Shown piece after piece: positions 16,204 through 26,000 of a DNA stretch of 31,561 nt. The first letter of the stretch is position 1; each line of letters opens with the position of its first letter. Both the position numbers and the translations under genes were made by a program. The notes beneath the pieces were generated by a model. It did not search any database. It saw only the letters and a list, made by a program, of their open reading frames with translations, and had not been told where the DNA came from. This DNA is from CANHBY01 sp046342195. GTDB lineage: Bacteria > Pseudomonadota > Gammaproteobacteria > Burkholderiales > Burkholderiaceae_C. The stretch spans positions 1 to 31,561 of the forward strand of contig JBKDQE010000007.1 in the NCBI GenBank assembly GCA_046342195.1, written 5' to 3'.

Positions 16204-17625
16204 TCATTGAGACGATGCGCGAATACTGGCAATGGCCTCTGCAGCCCAGATCCATGCCTCATCCGAGACCTCAATCACCTTGGCCAGCCCACCAAATTGA
16301 TGGGCCAGCTCAAGCGCCCTCTCGTTTTGTTGAGTTTCCAGAGCCAAGACCAAATTCAGATAGGACGCCCAAGGGCCTGATCGCTCCAGCAAAGCTCCCA
16401 TCGCGGGCGCACTCAAATTCAAAGGCTGTAGTGCCTGTTGAAGGGGCACCTGCAGCAGCACATCCAACAAAGATAAAAGCCCCACCGTAAAAAGCACTGC
16501 CGGAGGAGTATCAGCGCGGTCACCTATTTGTGCCAGACCCTCCATCAATCGACCCCGCCAGAGCGCTACCTCCTGAATGGCCCAAGATGCCTGCAATCCA
16601 TCCGAACTGGCCAAAATAAGCACAGAAATCCAACGATAAATCTCTTTGCGGCCAAGCATCATCACGGCTTGATCAATTGAATCAATCGCTCGTGACAAAC
16701 CCATGGCCGGACTATTAACAAAACGCAACAACTTGTAAGACAAAACCACATCCATCGAGATGTTTGCCGCCAACTGATTCGTCTCTGCCGTCATGACCTC
16801 ATTCAACAAATGCAGTAACCTCACGGCACCTGGTTGAACAGGGCGTTGTTTTGCAACGGGGTTGGGTACCAAACTTCTTTCGAGACAGCCCGAAGCCAGC
16901 GCCACACGACATCGAAGCACTCGCTCCAAATTATCAATATTGTTAATTTCTGTCGCTACCAAGGGACAATTCGGATACCGCCCTTGAAAATCAGCGATTT
17001 GCTCCAGCAGCGAATCAGGATCATCAGGATTCCAGGAAAGACGAACAAAGTCAGGATGAACCCCTGTGGATGAAGCCTCGTCAACGACGCAACCCACACG
17101 AACCCCCTTAGACCTCAAACCTGCGAGGATTTTTTGAGCCTGCTGACCATCAGCCCAAGGACGCATGACCAGCCATGCACCCTGCGGCACTCGTTCCGCC
17201 ATTGGGGGAGAAAGAATCAACTCCCCCGGAAGTGTCAACAGCACAGATCGCCCTGCTTCCGAGATAGATTGGGCCGCAGACAGAAGGGCTACAGCATAAG
17301 CCGATAAAGCCTTGGGATGGGCTTGAAGCCGAACCCCGAGATGGTTATGGAGAGAAAGCTCAAAACCTGCCAGGCTCCCATGAGATCCAATCAATGGCCG
17401 ACGAACCGCAAAAGTGTCCATCAAGGCGCCCTCTACACCTGTCAAAGACGCCAACGTAGAATTCACAGAAGCCGCAGAGTCAAGCTCAAACGCCCCAATG
17501 GGCTTTGGCACAGGCATTTCGTCTGTTAAAACAGCAACCCCAGAAGGTGAATGGGTAAGAGATTCTGACGATTTCCTGGAATTTGATGACGACTTACCCA
17601 ACCACCGCGAAAACCATGCAGCCAT
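16204..17625 (-). CDS. HDOD protein with degenerate EAL-like N-terminus (YuxH type)
   Basis: The 473-residue protein combines a low-complexity N-tail (1-65), an EAL-derived region (about 70-250) and an HDOD domain (about 255-400). The EAL part keeps the fold pattern, for example GSLAGFELSLHN and VATEINNIDNLERVL, but lacks the E-A-L signature and most metal-binding acids. It is therefore unlikely to hydrolyse cyclic-di-GMP and may be a binding or protein-contact domain. The HDOD part has LLHLLNEVMTAETNQLAANI, LLRFVNSPAMGLSRAIDSID and AVMMLGRKEIYRWISVLIL, typical of this non-catalytic HD relative. Proteins of this class act in signalling, motility and stress control; the target here is unknown. 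The ATG at 17625 has GGGAG five bases upstream. It is monocistronic or reads into folC. Confidence 0.8.
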   Translation of the reverse strand: MAAWFSRWLGKSSSNSRKSSESLTHSPSGVAVLTDEMPVPKPIGAFELDSAASVNSTLASLTGVEGALMDTFAVRRPLIGSHGSLAGFELSLHNHLGVRLQAHPKALSAYAVALLSAAQSISEAGRSVLLTLPGELILSPPMAERVPQGAWLVMRPWADGQQAQKILAGLRSKGVRVGCVVDEASSTGVHPDFVRLSWNPDDPDSLLEQIADFQGRYPNCPLVATEINNIDNLERVLRCRVALASGCLERSLVPNPVAKQRPVQPGAVRLLHLLNEVMTAETNQLAANISMDVVLSYKLLRFVNSPAMGLSRAIDSIDQAVMMLGRKEIYRWISVLILASSDGLQASWAIQEVALWRGRLMEGLAQIGDRADTPPAVLFTVGLLSLLDVLLQVPLQQALQPLNLSAPAMGALLERSGPWASYLNLVLALETQQNERALELAHQFGGLAKVIEVSDEAWIWAAEAIASIRASSQ

Positions 17626-17808
17626 GATGTCTCCCTGAGTAATTTAAGAATCCAAGGAACCTGATCTTTCTATCACAATCGGCTCAGGATTCTTCAACTT
17701 GAACAGGCCTGACATGCAAGCATTTCAAGCTCGTGAAATGCTCCCTGTCTCATTGCGGGTAGAACCCTTGGTTGCTGATTCGGGCGGCTGCATCACATAA
17801 GACCGTCA
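17626..17808. other. Intergenic region with a 9-bp stem-loop
   Basis: AGCATTTCA (17719-17727) and TGAAATGCT (17734-17742) form a perfect 9-bp stem with a six-base loop between the DUF3567-like gene and the HDOD gene. Neither side has a T-tract. It may be a terminator for the upstream gene or an mRNA end-protecting structure; the HDOD promoter should lie in the remaining bases. Confidence 0.5.
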
Positions 17809-18093
17809 TCAATGCAGGATCAAAGGTTGATGCATGAGTGCGGAAAAACGCTCCAGGTAATCGTCAAATTCTTCCATAGAAGGCTGTTTCTCTATCAAAG
17901 CCTCCACATCTTCCCGAAAACTTTGAGCCAAGGCTCCCTCAATAAAGATTTCCTTGCGCGCGAACTTGTCCACAATTTCAAAACCTCCACGGCGTAAAGC
18001 AGCAGAAGCGGGAACACCGACGGGTAGCAACCCTTGAGCCGGGACATCAATTTCCACCACCGAATAGCTCTCCGAGTTGTAGAGCATTTGCAT
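17809..18093 (-). CDS. DUF3567-like conserved small protein
   Basis: The 94-residue protein starts MQMLYNSESYSVVEIDVPAQ, matching my recollection of the DUF3567 family, which is largely confined to Burkholderiales. It has a middle region FEIVDKFARKEIFIEGALAQ and an acidic helical tail ALIEKQPSMEEFDDYLERFS. There is no signal peptide or TM segment, so it is probably cytoplasmic. Function is unknown. AAGGAGG lies about seven bases upstream of the ATG, one of the strongest ribosome-binding sites in the window, which suggests abundant synthesis. Confidence 0.75.
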   Translation of the reverse strand: MQMLYNSESYSVVEIDVPAQGLLPVGVPASAALRRGGFEIVDKFARKEIFIEGALAQSFREDVEALIEKQPSMEEFDDYLERFSALMHQPLILH

Positions 18094-18279
18094 AAAGTCC
18101 CTCCTTCAAGAAATTGACGCAAAGCCAACTGGCGCGCGAATTTTGAAACAATTTACAAGACCAGTTGGGATGAGTTTCGTCTTTTTCAAGTCAAATTAAA
18201 GGGCCTATTGGCAAATAAATGCTGAAAAGGGGGCTATTTCCCCTGATTTAGGGGGGGTGTAAAGCAAGTTCATCGTCAG

Positions 18280-18441
18280 GGAACCTCTGCAAAACCCCTC
18301 ATGGATGAGAGCGCCTTTCCCGGATGGGGGATGCCAAGCGGATTTTGCAGCCTGTTGTGGGTGCCACAGGCAAAAAAGCCAACGCCACAGACCTCATTCG
18401 ACAAAGGATGTGATCGCCGTGATGGGTTTTGCAGAGGTTCC
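18280..18441. mobile_element. MITE-like element with perfect 18-bp terminal inverted repeats
   Basis: GGAACCTCTGCAAAACCC (18280-18297) is repeated exactly in inverted orientation as GGGTTTTGCAGAGGTTCC (18424-18441), bounding 162 bp with no transposase. A partial third copy, GGATTTTGCAG, lies at 18340-18350, next to an internal stem GCCTGT/ACAGGC (18350-18371). The flanking tetranucleotides are TCAG and TTAG, a near but not exact match to a target duplication. The ends resemble IS5-type termini by eye, which is only an impression. A non-autonomous element or an IS deletion derivative fits best. Confidence 0.7.
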
Positions 18442-18533
18442 TTAGCCGCCAGATCCTTCAAAGAACGATCCGGCCAACCCATTTTGGGCCATCGGCTCAT
18501 CTTGCCTGACGAGTCGGGCCTGCACCATTCAAT

Positions 18534-18566
18534 CATGCCGTTATTCCCGCGCCAGCAGGAATCCAT
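18534..18566. repeat. Decayed ATTCCCGC...GGAATCC palindromic repeat
   Basis: The string CGTTATTCCCGCGCCAGCAG followed by GAATCCATG resembles the dispersed palindromes (ATTCCCGC, short loop, GCGGGAAT, CC) common between genes in proteobacteria. The right arm has lost perfect pairing, so it is probably an old copy. Confidence 0.5.
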
Positions 18567-18622
18567 GAAATGCTCCTCAGCATTGGCACCCCCAAGGAAT
18601 TTGCATTAAAAATCGTCTGTTT

Positions 18623-18660
18623 TCTTCTCTCTCGCTGCGGGAGTGAGCAAGGCTGAGGGC
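18623..18660. repeat. Decayed CTCTC/GGGAG dispersed repeat
   Basis: TTCTCTCTCGCTGCGGGAGT followed by GAGCAAGGCTGAGGGC resembles the CCCTCTCCC-GGGAGAGGG-type intergenic repeats of beta- and gammaproteobacteria, with several mismatches. Only the pattern is visible; family assignment is uncertain. Confidence 0.4.
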
Positions 18661-18759
18661 GCCAAGTGTTGTCAGCCTCTCTGCGTCTTGGCTCGCAAAA
18701 ACCACCCCTTCTCGAGCTTGCATCGACGAAGCATTGGTGCCGCCGCCGCAGCAGCGACA

Positions 18760-18785
18760 ATAAAGGCGGCCTAGGCCGCCTTTAT
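18760..18785 (-). terminator. Rho-independent terminator after rpoC
   Basis: ATAAAGGCGGCCTAGGCCGCCTTTAT is a perfect palindrome 26 bp long, about 25 bases beyond the rpoC stop. The transcript would form a GC-rich stem flanked by AAA/TTT and then TTGT. It should end the rpoBC transcript, and its symmetry could allow action from either side. Confidence 0.85.
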
Positions 18786-18810
18786 AAACCATGCAAAACC
18801 TGCAGAGCCC

Positions 18811-21800
18811 TCATTCAGAGGGGTTTTCTGCTCCGGATTCCATGGCCTCCAACTCAGCGGCTGCCAAGGCTTGAGCCTCCTGTTGAGCAATGGAGCGGCG
18901 CTCGGCATCGTCCATTTCCTCCTTTGCCTTGCGGGCAGCATGATAAGCCATGCCCGTACCTGCAGGAATGAGTCGCCCGACGATGACATTCTCCTTGAGG
19001 CCTCGCAACTCATCACGCTTGCCCATGATGGCAGCCTCTGTGAGCACGCGAGTGGTTTCCTGGAAAGACGCCGCAGAAATGAAGCTATCGGTTGATAACG
19101 AGGCCTTCGTGATCCCTAAGAGCACGTCAGAGTGTGTAGCAGGCAACTTACCCTCGGCCAACATTTTTTCATTGGTATCCAGAAGCTCAGATCGCTCGAC
19201 TTGCTCACCGGCAATATAACTGGTATGCCCTGGATCAATGATTTGTACACGACGCAGCATTTGCCGAACAATGACCTCAATGTGCTTATCATTGATCTTC
19301 ACGCCCTGCAAACGGTAAACATCCTGGACTTCATCAACGATATAACGAGCCAGCTCCTCAATTCCTAACAAGCGGAGAATATCCTGAGGGTCGGCCGGGC
19401 CATCCACAATCAACTCCCCCTTATTGACAACTTGGCCTTCGTGTACAAGGATGTTTTTCTCCTTCGGCACCAGTTCTTCGAACACTTTCCCCTCAGGGTC
19501 GGTAATTTGTAAACGGACCTTGCCTTTGGTTTCTTTGCCGAATGAAATCGTGCCCGTCATTTCGGCCAGCGTGCCTTTGTCTTTCGGCGTGCGAGCCTCG
19601 AAGAGTTCTGCCACACGGGGCAAGCCCCCGGTAATATCCCGAGTTTTTTGGCCTTCTACAGGAATACGGGCCAGCACTTCACCCGGTGCCAAGTCTTGGC
19701 CATCACGAATCTGAATCAAGGAGCCGACAGGAAACCCGATAGTCACCGAGTGATCCGTTCCCGGAATTTTGACTTCAGCACCGACAGCATCCAAAAGTTT
19801 AACTTGTGGGCGCACGACTTTGAGAGCGCCACGACGCTTGGCATCGATGACCACCAGGGTAGACAGGCCCGTGACTTCATCAACCTGACGAGCCACGGTG
19901 AGCCCTTCCTCGACATTTTCAAATTTTGCACGACCTGCGAACTCGGTAATGATCGGACGAGTCAGGGGGTCCCAAGTAGCGAGAATTGTGCCGGCTTTGA
20001 TGGTTTGGTCAGGCCTGATCGACAGCAGCGCCCCATAAGGCACTTTATGGCGTTCACGCTCACGGCCGTGGGAGTCAGCAATGACAATTTCACCGGAGCG
20101 GGAAATCACCACCAACTCGCCCTTACCATTGGTCACATAACGCATGGTGGCATTAAAGCCGATAATCCCGTCTGACTTTGCGTCTACACTGGAAGCCACA
20201 GCCGCCCGTGACGCCGCGCCGCCAATATGGAATGTACGCATGGTCAACTGGGTTCCAGGCTCACCAATTGACTGAGCTGCAATCACGCCAATTGCTTCAC
20301 CTTCATTGACCAAGCCGCCACGGCCCAAGTCCCGACCGTAGCATTTGGCACAAATGCCGTAGCGAGTTTCGCAAGTCAGGGCGTTGCGAACCTTGACTTC
20401 ATCCACGCCAGCTGCCTCAAGAAGATCCATGACATCTTCATCGAGCATCTCTCCGGCTGCCAGAAGTGTTTCTTGTGTTTCAGGGTGCAAAACCTCAACA
20501 GCAGTCACGCGACCCAAGACACGATCCCGCAAGGATTCAATCACCTCGCCACCCTCAACCAAGGCACGCATGTTCATGCCATTTTGGGTGCCGCAATCGT
20601 CTTCAATGACCACCAGATCCTGGGTGACGTCTACAAGACGGCGCGTCAAGTAACCTGAATTTGCAGTTTTTAAAGCAGTATCTGCCAGACCCTTACGAGC
20701 CCCGTGGGTGGAGATGAAGTACTGCAGCACATTCAGCCCCTCACGGAAATTGGCGGTGATCGGCGTTTCAATAATCGAACCATCTGGCTTGGCCATCAGG
20801 CCACGCATTCCTGCCAATTGGCGAATCTGGGCCGCAGAACCACGGGCACCTGAATCGGCCATCATATAAATTGAGTTAAAAGACTCCTGATCGACCTGCT
20901 TGCCGTTGCGATCCATGACCTTCTGCTTGGACAGTTGGGACATCATGACTTTACCCACTTCATCGCCCGTCTTGCCCCAAATATCAACCACTTTGTTATA
21001 ACGCTCGCCAGCGGTCACCAAACCAGAAACATACTGCTGCTCGATTTCCTTGACTTCTTTTTCAGCACGATCGATCAGTGCCGATTTTTCCTTGGGCACC
21101 AGCATGTCATCGATACAGATGGAAATTCCAGCTCGAGTGGCCAGACGAAAGCCTGATTGCAAAAGCTTGTCCGCAAAAATCACAGTATCTTTAAGGCCAC
21201 ATTTGCGAAACGATGTGTTAATCAGTCGCGAAATTTCCTTCTTTTTCAAGGCTTTATTAAGATTGCTGAAGGGCAGGCCCTTGGGCAAAATTTCACTGAG
21301 CAAGGCGCGACCAATCGTAGTGTCTACCAAAGATGTCGAAGCAGAAAACTCGCCAGTTTCTTTATTTTTAGTGTACTCGGTCAGGCGCACACTGACTTTA
21401 CTGGTAATCTCCACCACCCCGGCCTCCAAAGCGCGCTGGGCTTCTTGCACGTTAGCAAAAATCATGCCCTCGCCTTTGGCATTGATACGATCACGAGTTG
21501 CGTAATAAAGACCCAAAACGACGTCTTGTGACGGAACAATAGAAGGCTCGCCACTGGCCGGAAACAAGACATTGTTGGAAGCCAGCATCAGCGTGCGCGC
21601 TTCCATTTGGGCCTCGATCGATAAAGGCACATGAACCGCCATTTGATCGCCGTCAAAGTCAGCATTAAAGGCCGCACACACGAGAGGGTGAAGCTGGATG
21701 GCCTTACCCTCAATGAGAACCGGCTCAAAAGCCTGAATACCCAAACGGTGCAACGTGGGGGCCCGGTTGAGCATCACTGGATGCTCCTTGATGACCTCTT

Positions 21801-23031
21801 CGAGAATGTCCCAAACCACAGGAGTTCCTGCTTCCACTTCCTTTTTGGCGGCCTTGATGGTGGTTGCAATCCCCATGACCTCAAGACGCGAAAAAATGAA
21901 GGGCTTGAACAATTCAAGCGCCATCAACTTGGGAAGCCCGCATTGATGCAATTTCAATGTAGGGCCTACCACAATCACGGAGCGACCAGAATAATCAACA
22001 CGTTTGCCAAGCAAGTTTTGACGGAAGCGCCCACTCTTGCCCTTGATCATATCGGCCAAAGACTTCAGTGCGCGCTTGTTGGCACCCGTCATGGCCTTGC
22101 CGCGACGACCATTATCCAGGAGGGAATCCACAGACTCCTGCAGCATGCGCTTTTCATTGCGCACAATAATTTCAGGAGCCTTGAGCTCAAGAAGCCGAGC
22201 CAAGCGATTATTGCGGTTAATGACTCGACGATATAAATCGTTGAGATCAGAAGTTGCAAAGCGACCGCCATCCAGTGGAACCAATGGACGCAAATCTGGC
22301 GGAAGAACCGGCAGCACGTCCATGATCATCCACTGCGGCTTGATGCCAGACTTTTTAAAAGCCTCCATGACCTTAAGGCGCTTGGAGTTTTTCTTGACCT
22401 TGAGCTCGGAGCCCGTCATGTCACCACGGAGACGCTCAATTTCAAGATCGAGGTCAATTTCTTCCAACAGCTTTTTGACCCCCTCGGCACCCATCAGGGC
22501 GATGAATTCATCACCGTATTCAGTCCGCTTGGCATCATAATCGTCCTCGGTCATGATGCTGTATTTTTTCAGCGGCGTCATGCCTGGGTCAACCACCACA
22601 TAAGCCTCAAAGTACAGCACTCGCTCGATGTCACGCAGAGTCATGTCAAGAACCAAGCCCAAACGGCTGGGCAGTGACTTCAAGAACCAGATATGTGCGC
22701 AAGGAGCGGCCAAATCAATGTGCCCCATCCGATCACGACGCACTTTGGTCTGAGTGACTTCAACTCCGCATTTCTCGCAAATCACACCCCGATGCTTCAA
22801 ACGCTTGTACTTACCACACAAGCATTCATAGTCCTTGATGGGGCCAAAGATTTTGGCGCAGAACAAGCCATCCCGCTCAGGCTTGAAAGTGCGGTAATTG
22901 ATTGTTTCAGGCTTTTTCACTTCACCGAACGACCAACTACGGATTTTCTCCGGAGAGGCCAGCCCAATTTTGATGGCATCAAAGTGCTCATCAGGAGTGA
23001 ATTGCTTGAACAGGTCAAGTAAACCTTTCAT
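18811..23031 (-). CDS. rpoC: DNA-directed RNA polymerase subunit beta'
   Basis: The 1406-residue largest polymerase subunit carries the catalytic Mg site NADFDGDQMAVH. The N-terminal zinc ribbon is CLCGKYKRLKHRGVICEKCG and the second zinc site is built from CGTQNGM and CETRYGICAKCYG. The clamp and switch-2 region (GKRVDYSGRSVIVVGP), the bridge helix/trigger-loop region (GLMAKPDGSIIETPI, GARKGLADTALKTANSGYLT) and the C-terminal QETTRVLTEAAIMGKRDEL are all present, so the subunit is complete. AAGGA lies seven bases before the ATG. The gap after rpoB is 17 bases, the usual co-transcribed pair. Confidence 0.98.
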   Translation of the reverse strand: MKGLLDLFKQFTPDEHFDAIKIGLASPEKIRSWSFGEVKKPETINYRTFKPERDGLFCAKIFGPIKDYECLCGKYKRLKHRGVICEKCGVEVTQTKVRRDRMGHIDLAAPCAHIWFLKSLPSRLGLVLDMTLRDIERVLYFEAYVVVDPGMTPLKKYSIMTEDDYDAKRTEYGDEFIALMGAEGVKKLLEEIDLDLEIERLRGDMTGSELKVKKNSKRLKVMEAFKKSGIKPQWMIMDVLPVLPPDLRPLVPLDGGRFATSDLNDLYRRVINRNNRLARLLELKAPEIIVRNEKRMLQESVDSLLDNGRRGKAMTGANKRALKSLADMIKGKSGRFRQNLLGKRVDYSGRSVIVVGPTLKLHQCGLPKLMALELFKPFIFSRLEVMGIATTIKAAKKEVEAGTPVVWDILEEVIKEHPVMLNRAPTLHRLGIQAFEPVLIEGKAIQLHPLVCAAFNADFDGDQMAVHVPLSIEAQMEARTLMLASNNVLFPASGEPSIVPSQDVVLGLYYATRDRINAKGEGMIFANVQEAQRALEAGVVEITSKVSVRLTEYTKNKETGEFSASTSLVDTTIGRALLSEILPKGLPFSNLNKALKKKEISRLINTSFRKCGLKDTVIFADKLLQSGFRLATRAGISICIDDMLVPKEKSALIDRAEKEVKEIEQQYVSGLVTAGERYNKVVDIWGKTGDEVGKVMMSQLSKQKVMDRNGKQVDQESFNSIYMMADSGARGSAAQIRQLAGMRGLMAKPDGSIIETPITANFREGLNVLQYFISTHGARKGLADTALKTANSGYLTRRLVDVTQDLVVIEDDCGTQNGMNMRALVEGGEVIESLRDRVLGRVTAVEVLHPETQETLLAAGEMLDEDVMDLLEAAGVDEVKVRNALTCETRYGICAKCYGRDLGRGGLVNEGEAIGVIAAQSIGEPGTQLTMRTFHIGGAASRAAVASSVDAKSDGIIGFNATMRYVTNGKGELVVISRSGEIVIADSHGRERERHKVPYGALLSIRPDQTIKAGTILATWDPLTRPIITEFAGRAKFENVEEGLTVARQVDEVTGLSTLVVIDAKRRGALKVVRPQVKLLDAVGAEVKIPGTDHSVTIGFPVGSLIQIRDGQDLAPGEVLARIPVEGQKTRDITGGLPRVAELFEARTPKDKGTLAEMTGTISFGKETKGKVRLQITDPEGKVFEELVPKEKNILVHEGQVVNKGELIVDGPADPQDILRLLGIEELARYIVDEVQDVYRLQGVKINDKHIEVIVRQMLRRVQIIDPGHTSYIAGEQVERSELLDTNEKMLAEGKLPATHSDVLLGITKASLSTDSFISAASFQETTRVLTEAAIMGKRDELRGLKENVIVGRLIPAGTGMAYHAARKAKEEMDDAERRSIAQQEAQALAAAELEAMESGAENPSE

Positions 23032-23048
23032 GATTTGTTCCTTTTCAA

Positions 23049-26000
23049 TCAGTTGCGTTCAAGTTCAATGTCGATACCCAAAGAGCGAATCTCTTTGACA
23101 AGAACGTTGAACGACTCAGGCATCCCTGCATCAATGGCGTGCTCGCCCTTGACGATTGATTCATACACCTTGGTGCGGCCATTCACGTCATCCGACTTCA
23201 CCGTCAACATTTCCTGCAAAACATAGCTGGCACCATAGGCCTCGAGTGCCCATACTTCCATCTCCCCAAAACGCTGCCCCCCAAACTGGGCTTTACCGCC
23301 CAGAGGCTGTTGGGTAACCAGGCTGTAGGGGCCGGTGGAACGCGCATGCATCTTGTCATCGACCAAGTGATGAAGTTTCAAGACATGCATATAACCAACT
23401 GTCACCGGCCGCTCGAAGGCCTCGCCCGTGCGACCATCGTGAAGCACTGCCTGAGTCCGTGTTTCAGTCAAGCCTTTGGTTTGGGCGATTTCGTGCGGGT
23501 ATGCCAGCTTTAACATACCACGAATTTCCTCCTCGGCTGCACCATCAAAAACAGGGGTTGCAAAAGGCACCCCCTGACGGAGATTACGGGCCATTTCGAG
23601 AATTTCATCGTCAGTGAGATGATCGATTCGCTCGGTACGGCCGCCTGATTGATTGTAGATTTGGTCGAGGAATCGACGCAGTTCAGCCACCTTGGCTTCC
23701 TGTTGCAACATGTCGCTGATGCGGTCGCCCAGCCCCTTGGCAGCCCAACCCAGGTGAACCTCAAGCACCTGACCAACATTCATTCGAGAAGGAACGCCCA
23801 AGGGGTTCAACACAATATCGCAAGGCGTGCCATCGGCCATGTAAGGCATATCTTCAACCGGCACTACTTTTGAAACAACACCTTTGTTACCGTGTCGGCC
23901 CGCCATTTTGTCTCCAGGTTGTAAACGGCGTTTCACCGCCAGATAAACCTTGACCATTTTCAATACGCCTGCAGGCAATTCATCACCTTGAGTCAACTTC
24001 TTGCGCTTTTCTTCAAAGGCCAAATCAAAACTGTGACGTGTCTGCTCAAGCGAATTTTTGATGGATTCAATTTGATTCGCCAACTCTTCGGAAGCCGGGC
24101 GAATATCAAACCAATGGAACCGTTCTACCTCACTCAGATATTCCTTGGTGATCAAGCTGCCTTTGGCCAGCTTGTTGGGGCCACCATTCGCCGCCTTACC
24201 TAACAAGAGTTTTTCGATACGATCAAAAGCATCAATCTCGACGATACGAAGCTGATCATTGAGATCAAGACGGTAGCGCTTGAGTTCATCATTGATGATC
24301 TGCTGAGCACGTTTATCTCGCTGAATACCCTCGCGAGTGAACACCTGCACATCAATGACCGTACCGCTGGTTCCCTGATCCACCCGTAAAGAAGTGTCCT
24401 TCACATCCGAAGCTTTTTCGCCAAAAATAGCACGCAGGAGTTTTTCTTCCGGTGTCAGTGTGGTCTCGCCTTTGGGCGTCACCTTGCCCACCAGAGTATC
24501 ACCAGGCCCAACCTCCGCACCGACATAAACAATGCCCGACTCATCCAGACGAGCCAACTGCTGCTCGCTGAGATTGGGAATGTCCCGGGTAATTTCCTCT
24601 GAACCCAGTTTGGTATCACGGGCCATAACCACCAACTCTTCAATATGAATTGAGGTATAGCGATCATCGGCAATCACACGCTCACTAATTAAAATGGAAT
24701 CTTCGAAGTTGTAGCCATTCCAGGGCATGAAGGCCACCAACATGTTTTGACCCAAAGCCAGCTCCCCAATGTCGGTTGAAGCGCCATCGGCAATGATGTC
24801 ATCGACCTGAACCTTGTCGCCTCGTTTGACGATCGGACGTTGATGAATGTTGGTATTTTGGTTGGATCGCTGATACTTGATGAGGTTGTAGATATCAACA
24901 CCTACATCACCGGCGACAGTTTCGACATCATTGACACGAATCACAATTCGGTTGGTATCGACGTAATCCACCACACCACCACGCCGAGCAGCCACCACAG
25001 TGCCAGAATCCTTGGCCGCGACGCGCTCAACGCCCGTTCCTACCACGGCCTTTTCAGGGCGCAGCGTCGGAACCGCTTGGCGCTGCATGTTCGCACCCAT
25101 CAAGGCGCGGTTTGCATCGTCATGCTCCAAAAAAGGCACAAGAGAAGCGGCGACAGAAACAATTTGTGTGGGGGCCACGTCCATGTACTGAACACGCTCC
25201 ACAGAGGTTAAAATCGATTCACCGTTATCACGAGCACTGACCAGCTCGTCAATCAGTTTGCCGTCTTTGTCAAGCGCTGCACTGGCCTGTGCGATCACAT
25301 ACTTACCTTCCTCAATCGCCGAAAGGTAATCAATTTGATCTGTCACTTTACCCTCAATGACTCGTCGATACGGGGTTTCAAGGAAGCCATACTCGTTGAG
25401 CTGTGCATACAAAGCCAAAGAATTGATCAAGCCAATGTTCGGCCCTTCAGGGGTTTCGATGGGGCAAACTCGACCATAGTGAGTAGGATGCACATCTCGA
25501 ACCTCAAAGCCCGCACGCTCGCGAGTCAACCCCCCCGGGCCCAAGGCAGAAACTCTTCGCTTGTGCGTAATTTCTGACAAAGGGTTGGTCTGGTCCATGA
25601 ACTGGCTTAATTGAGAGGCACCAAAGAACTCTTTCAAAGCGGCAGAAATAGGCTTCGAGTTAATCAAATCATGAGGCATGAGAGCTTCGGTTTCTGCTTG
25701 ACCCAAACGCTCCTTGACAGCTTTTTCGATACGAGCCAGACCAGATCGGTATTGATTCTCAGCCAGCTCACCCACACAACGAACACGGCGATTGCCCAAG
25801 TGATCAATGTCATCAACCTCACCTCGTCCGTTACGCAATTCGACCAAAATCTTGACCACATCAAGAATGTCATCGTTGGAAAGAGTCATTGGGCCGTCCG
25901 GGGTATCGCGCCCAACACGGGCATTGAATTTCATTCGACCCACACGCGAAAGATCATAGGCATCGGCGCTGTAAAACAGGCGATTAAATAGAGCCTCGAC

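Larger units (their letters stand above)
18094..18810. other. 717-bp gene-free region between rpoC and the DUF3567-like gene
   Basis: No coding frame here looks real. From the right it holds the rpoC terminator (18760-18785), a decayed CTC/GAG-rich repeat (18623-18660), a decayed ATTCCCGC/GGAAT palindrome (18534-18566), and a 162-bp inverted-repeat element (18280-18441). The last 180 bases should contain the promoter of the DUF3567-like gene. A small hairpin CCCCT-GATTT-AGGGG lies near 18240-18255. The region appears to be a landing site for small mobile sequences. Confidence 0.7.

Noticed and set aside
18280..18441. Reading the inverted repeats as a CRISPR or toxin-antitoxin site
   Set aside because: There are only two full repeats in inverted orientation, no spacer array and no neighbouring cas or toxin genes.
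18276..18566. 96-codon minus-strand open frame across the MITE-like element
   Set aside because: It spans the element boundary into unrelated flanking sequence and has no transposase motif, so it is probably chance.
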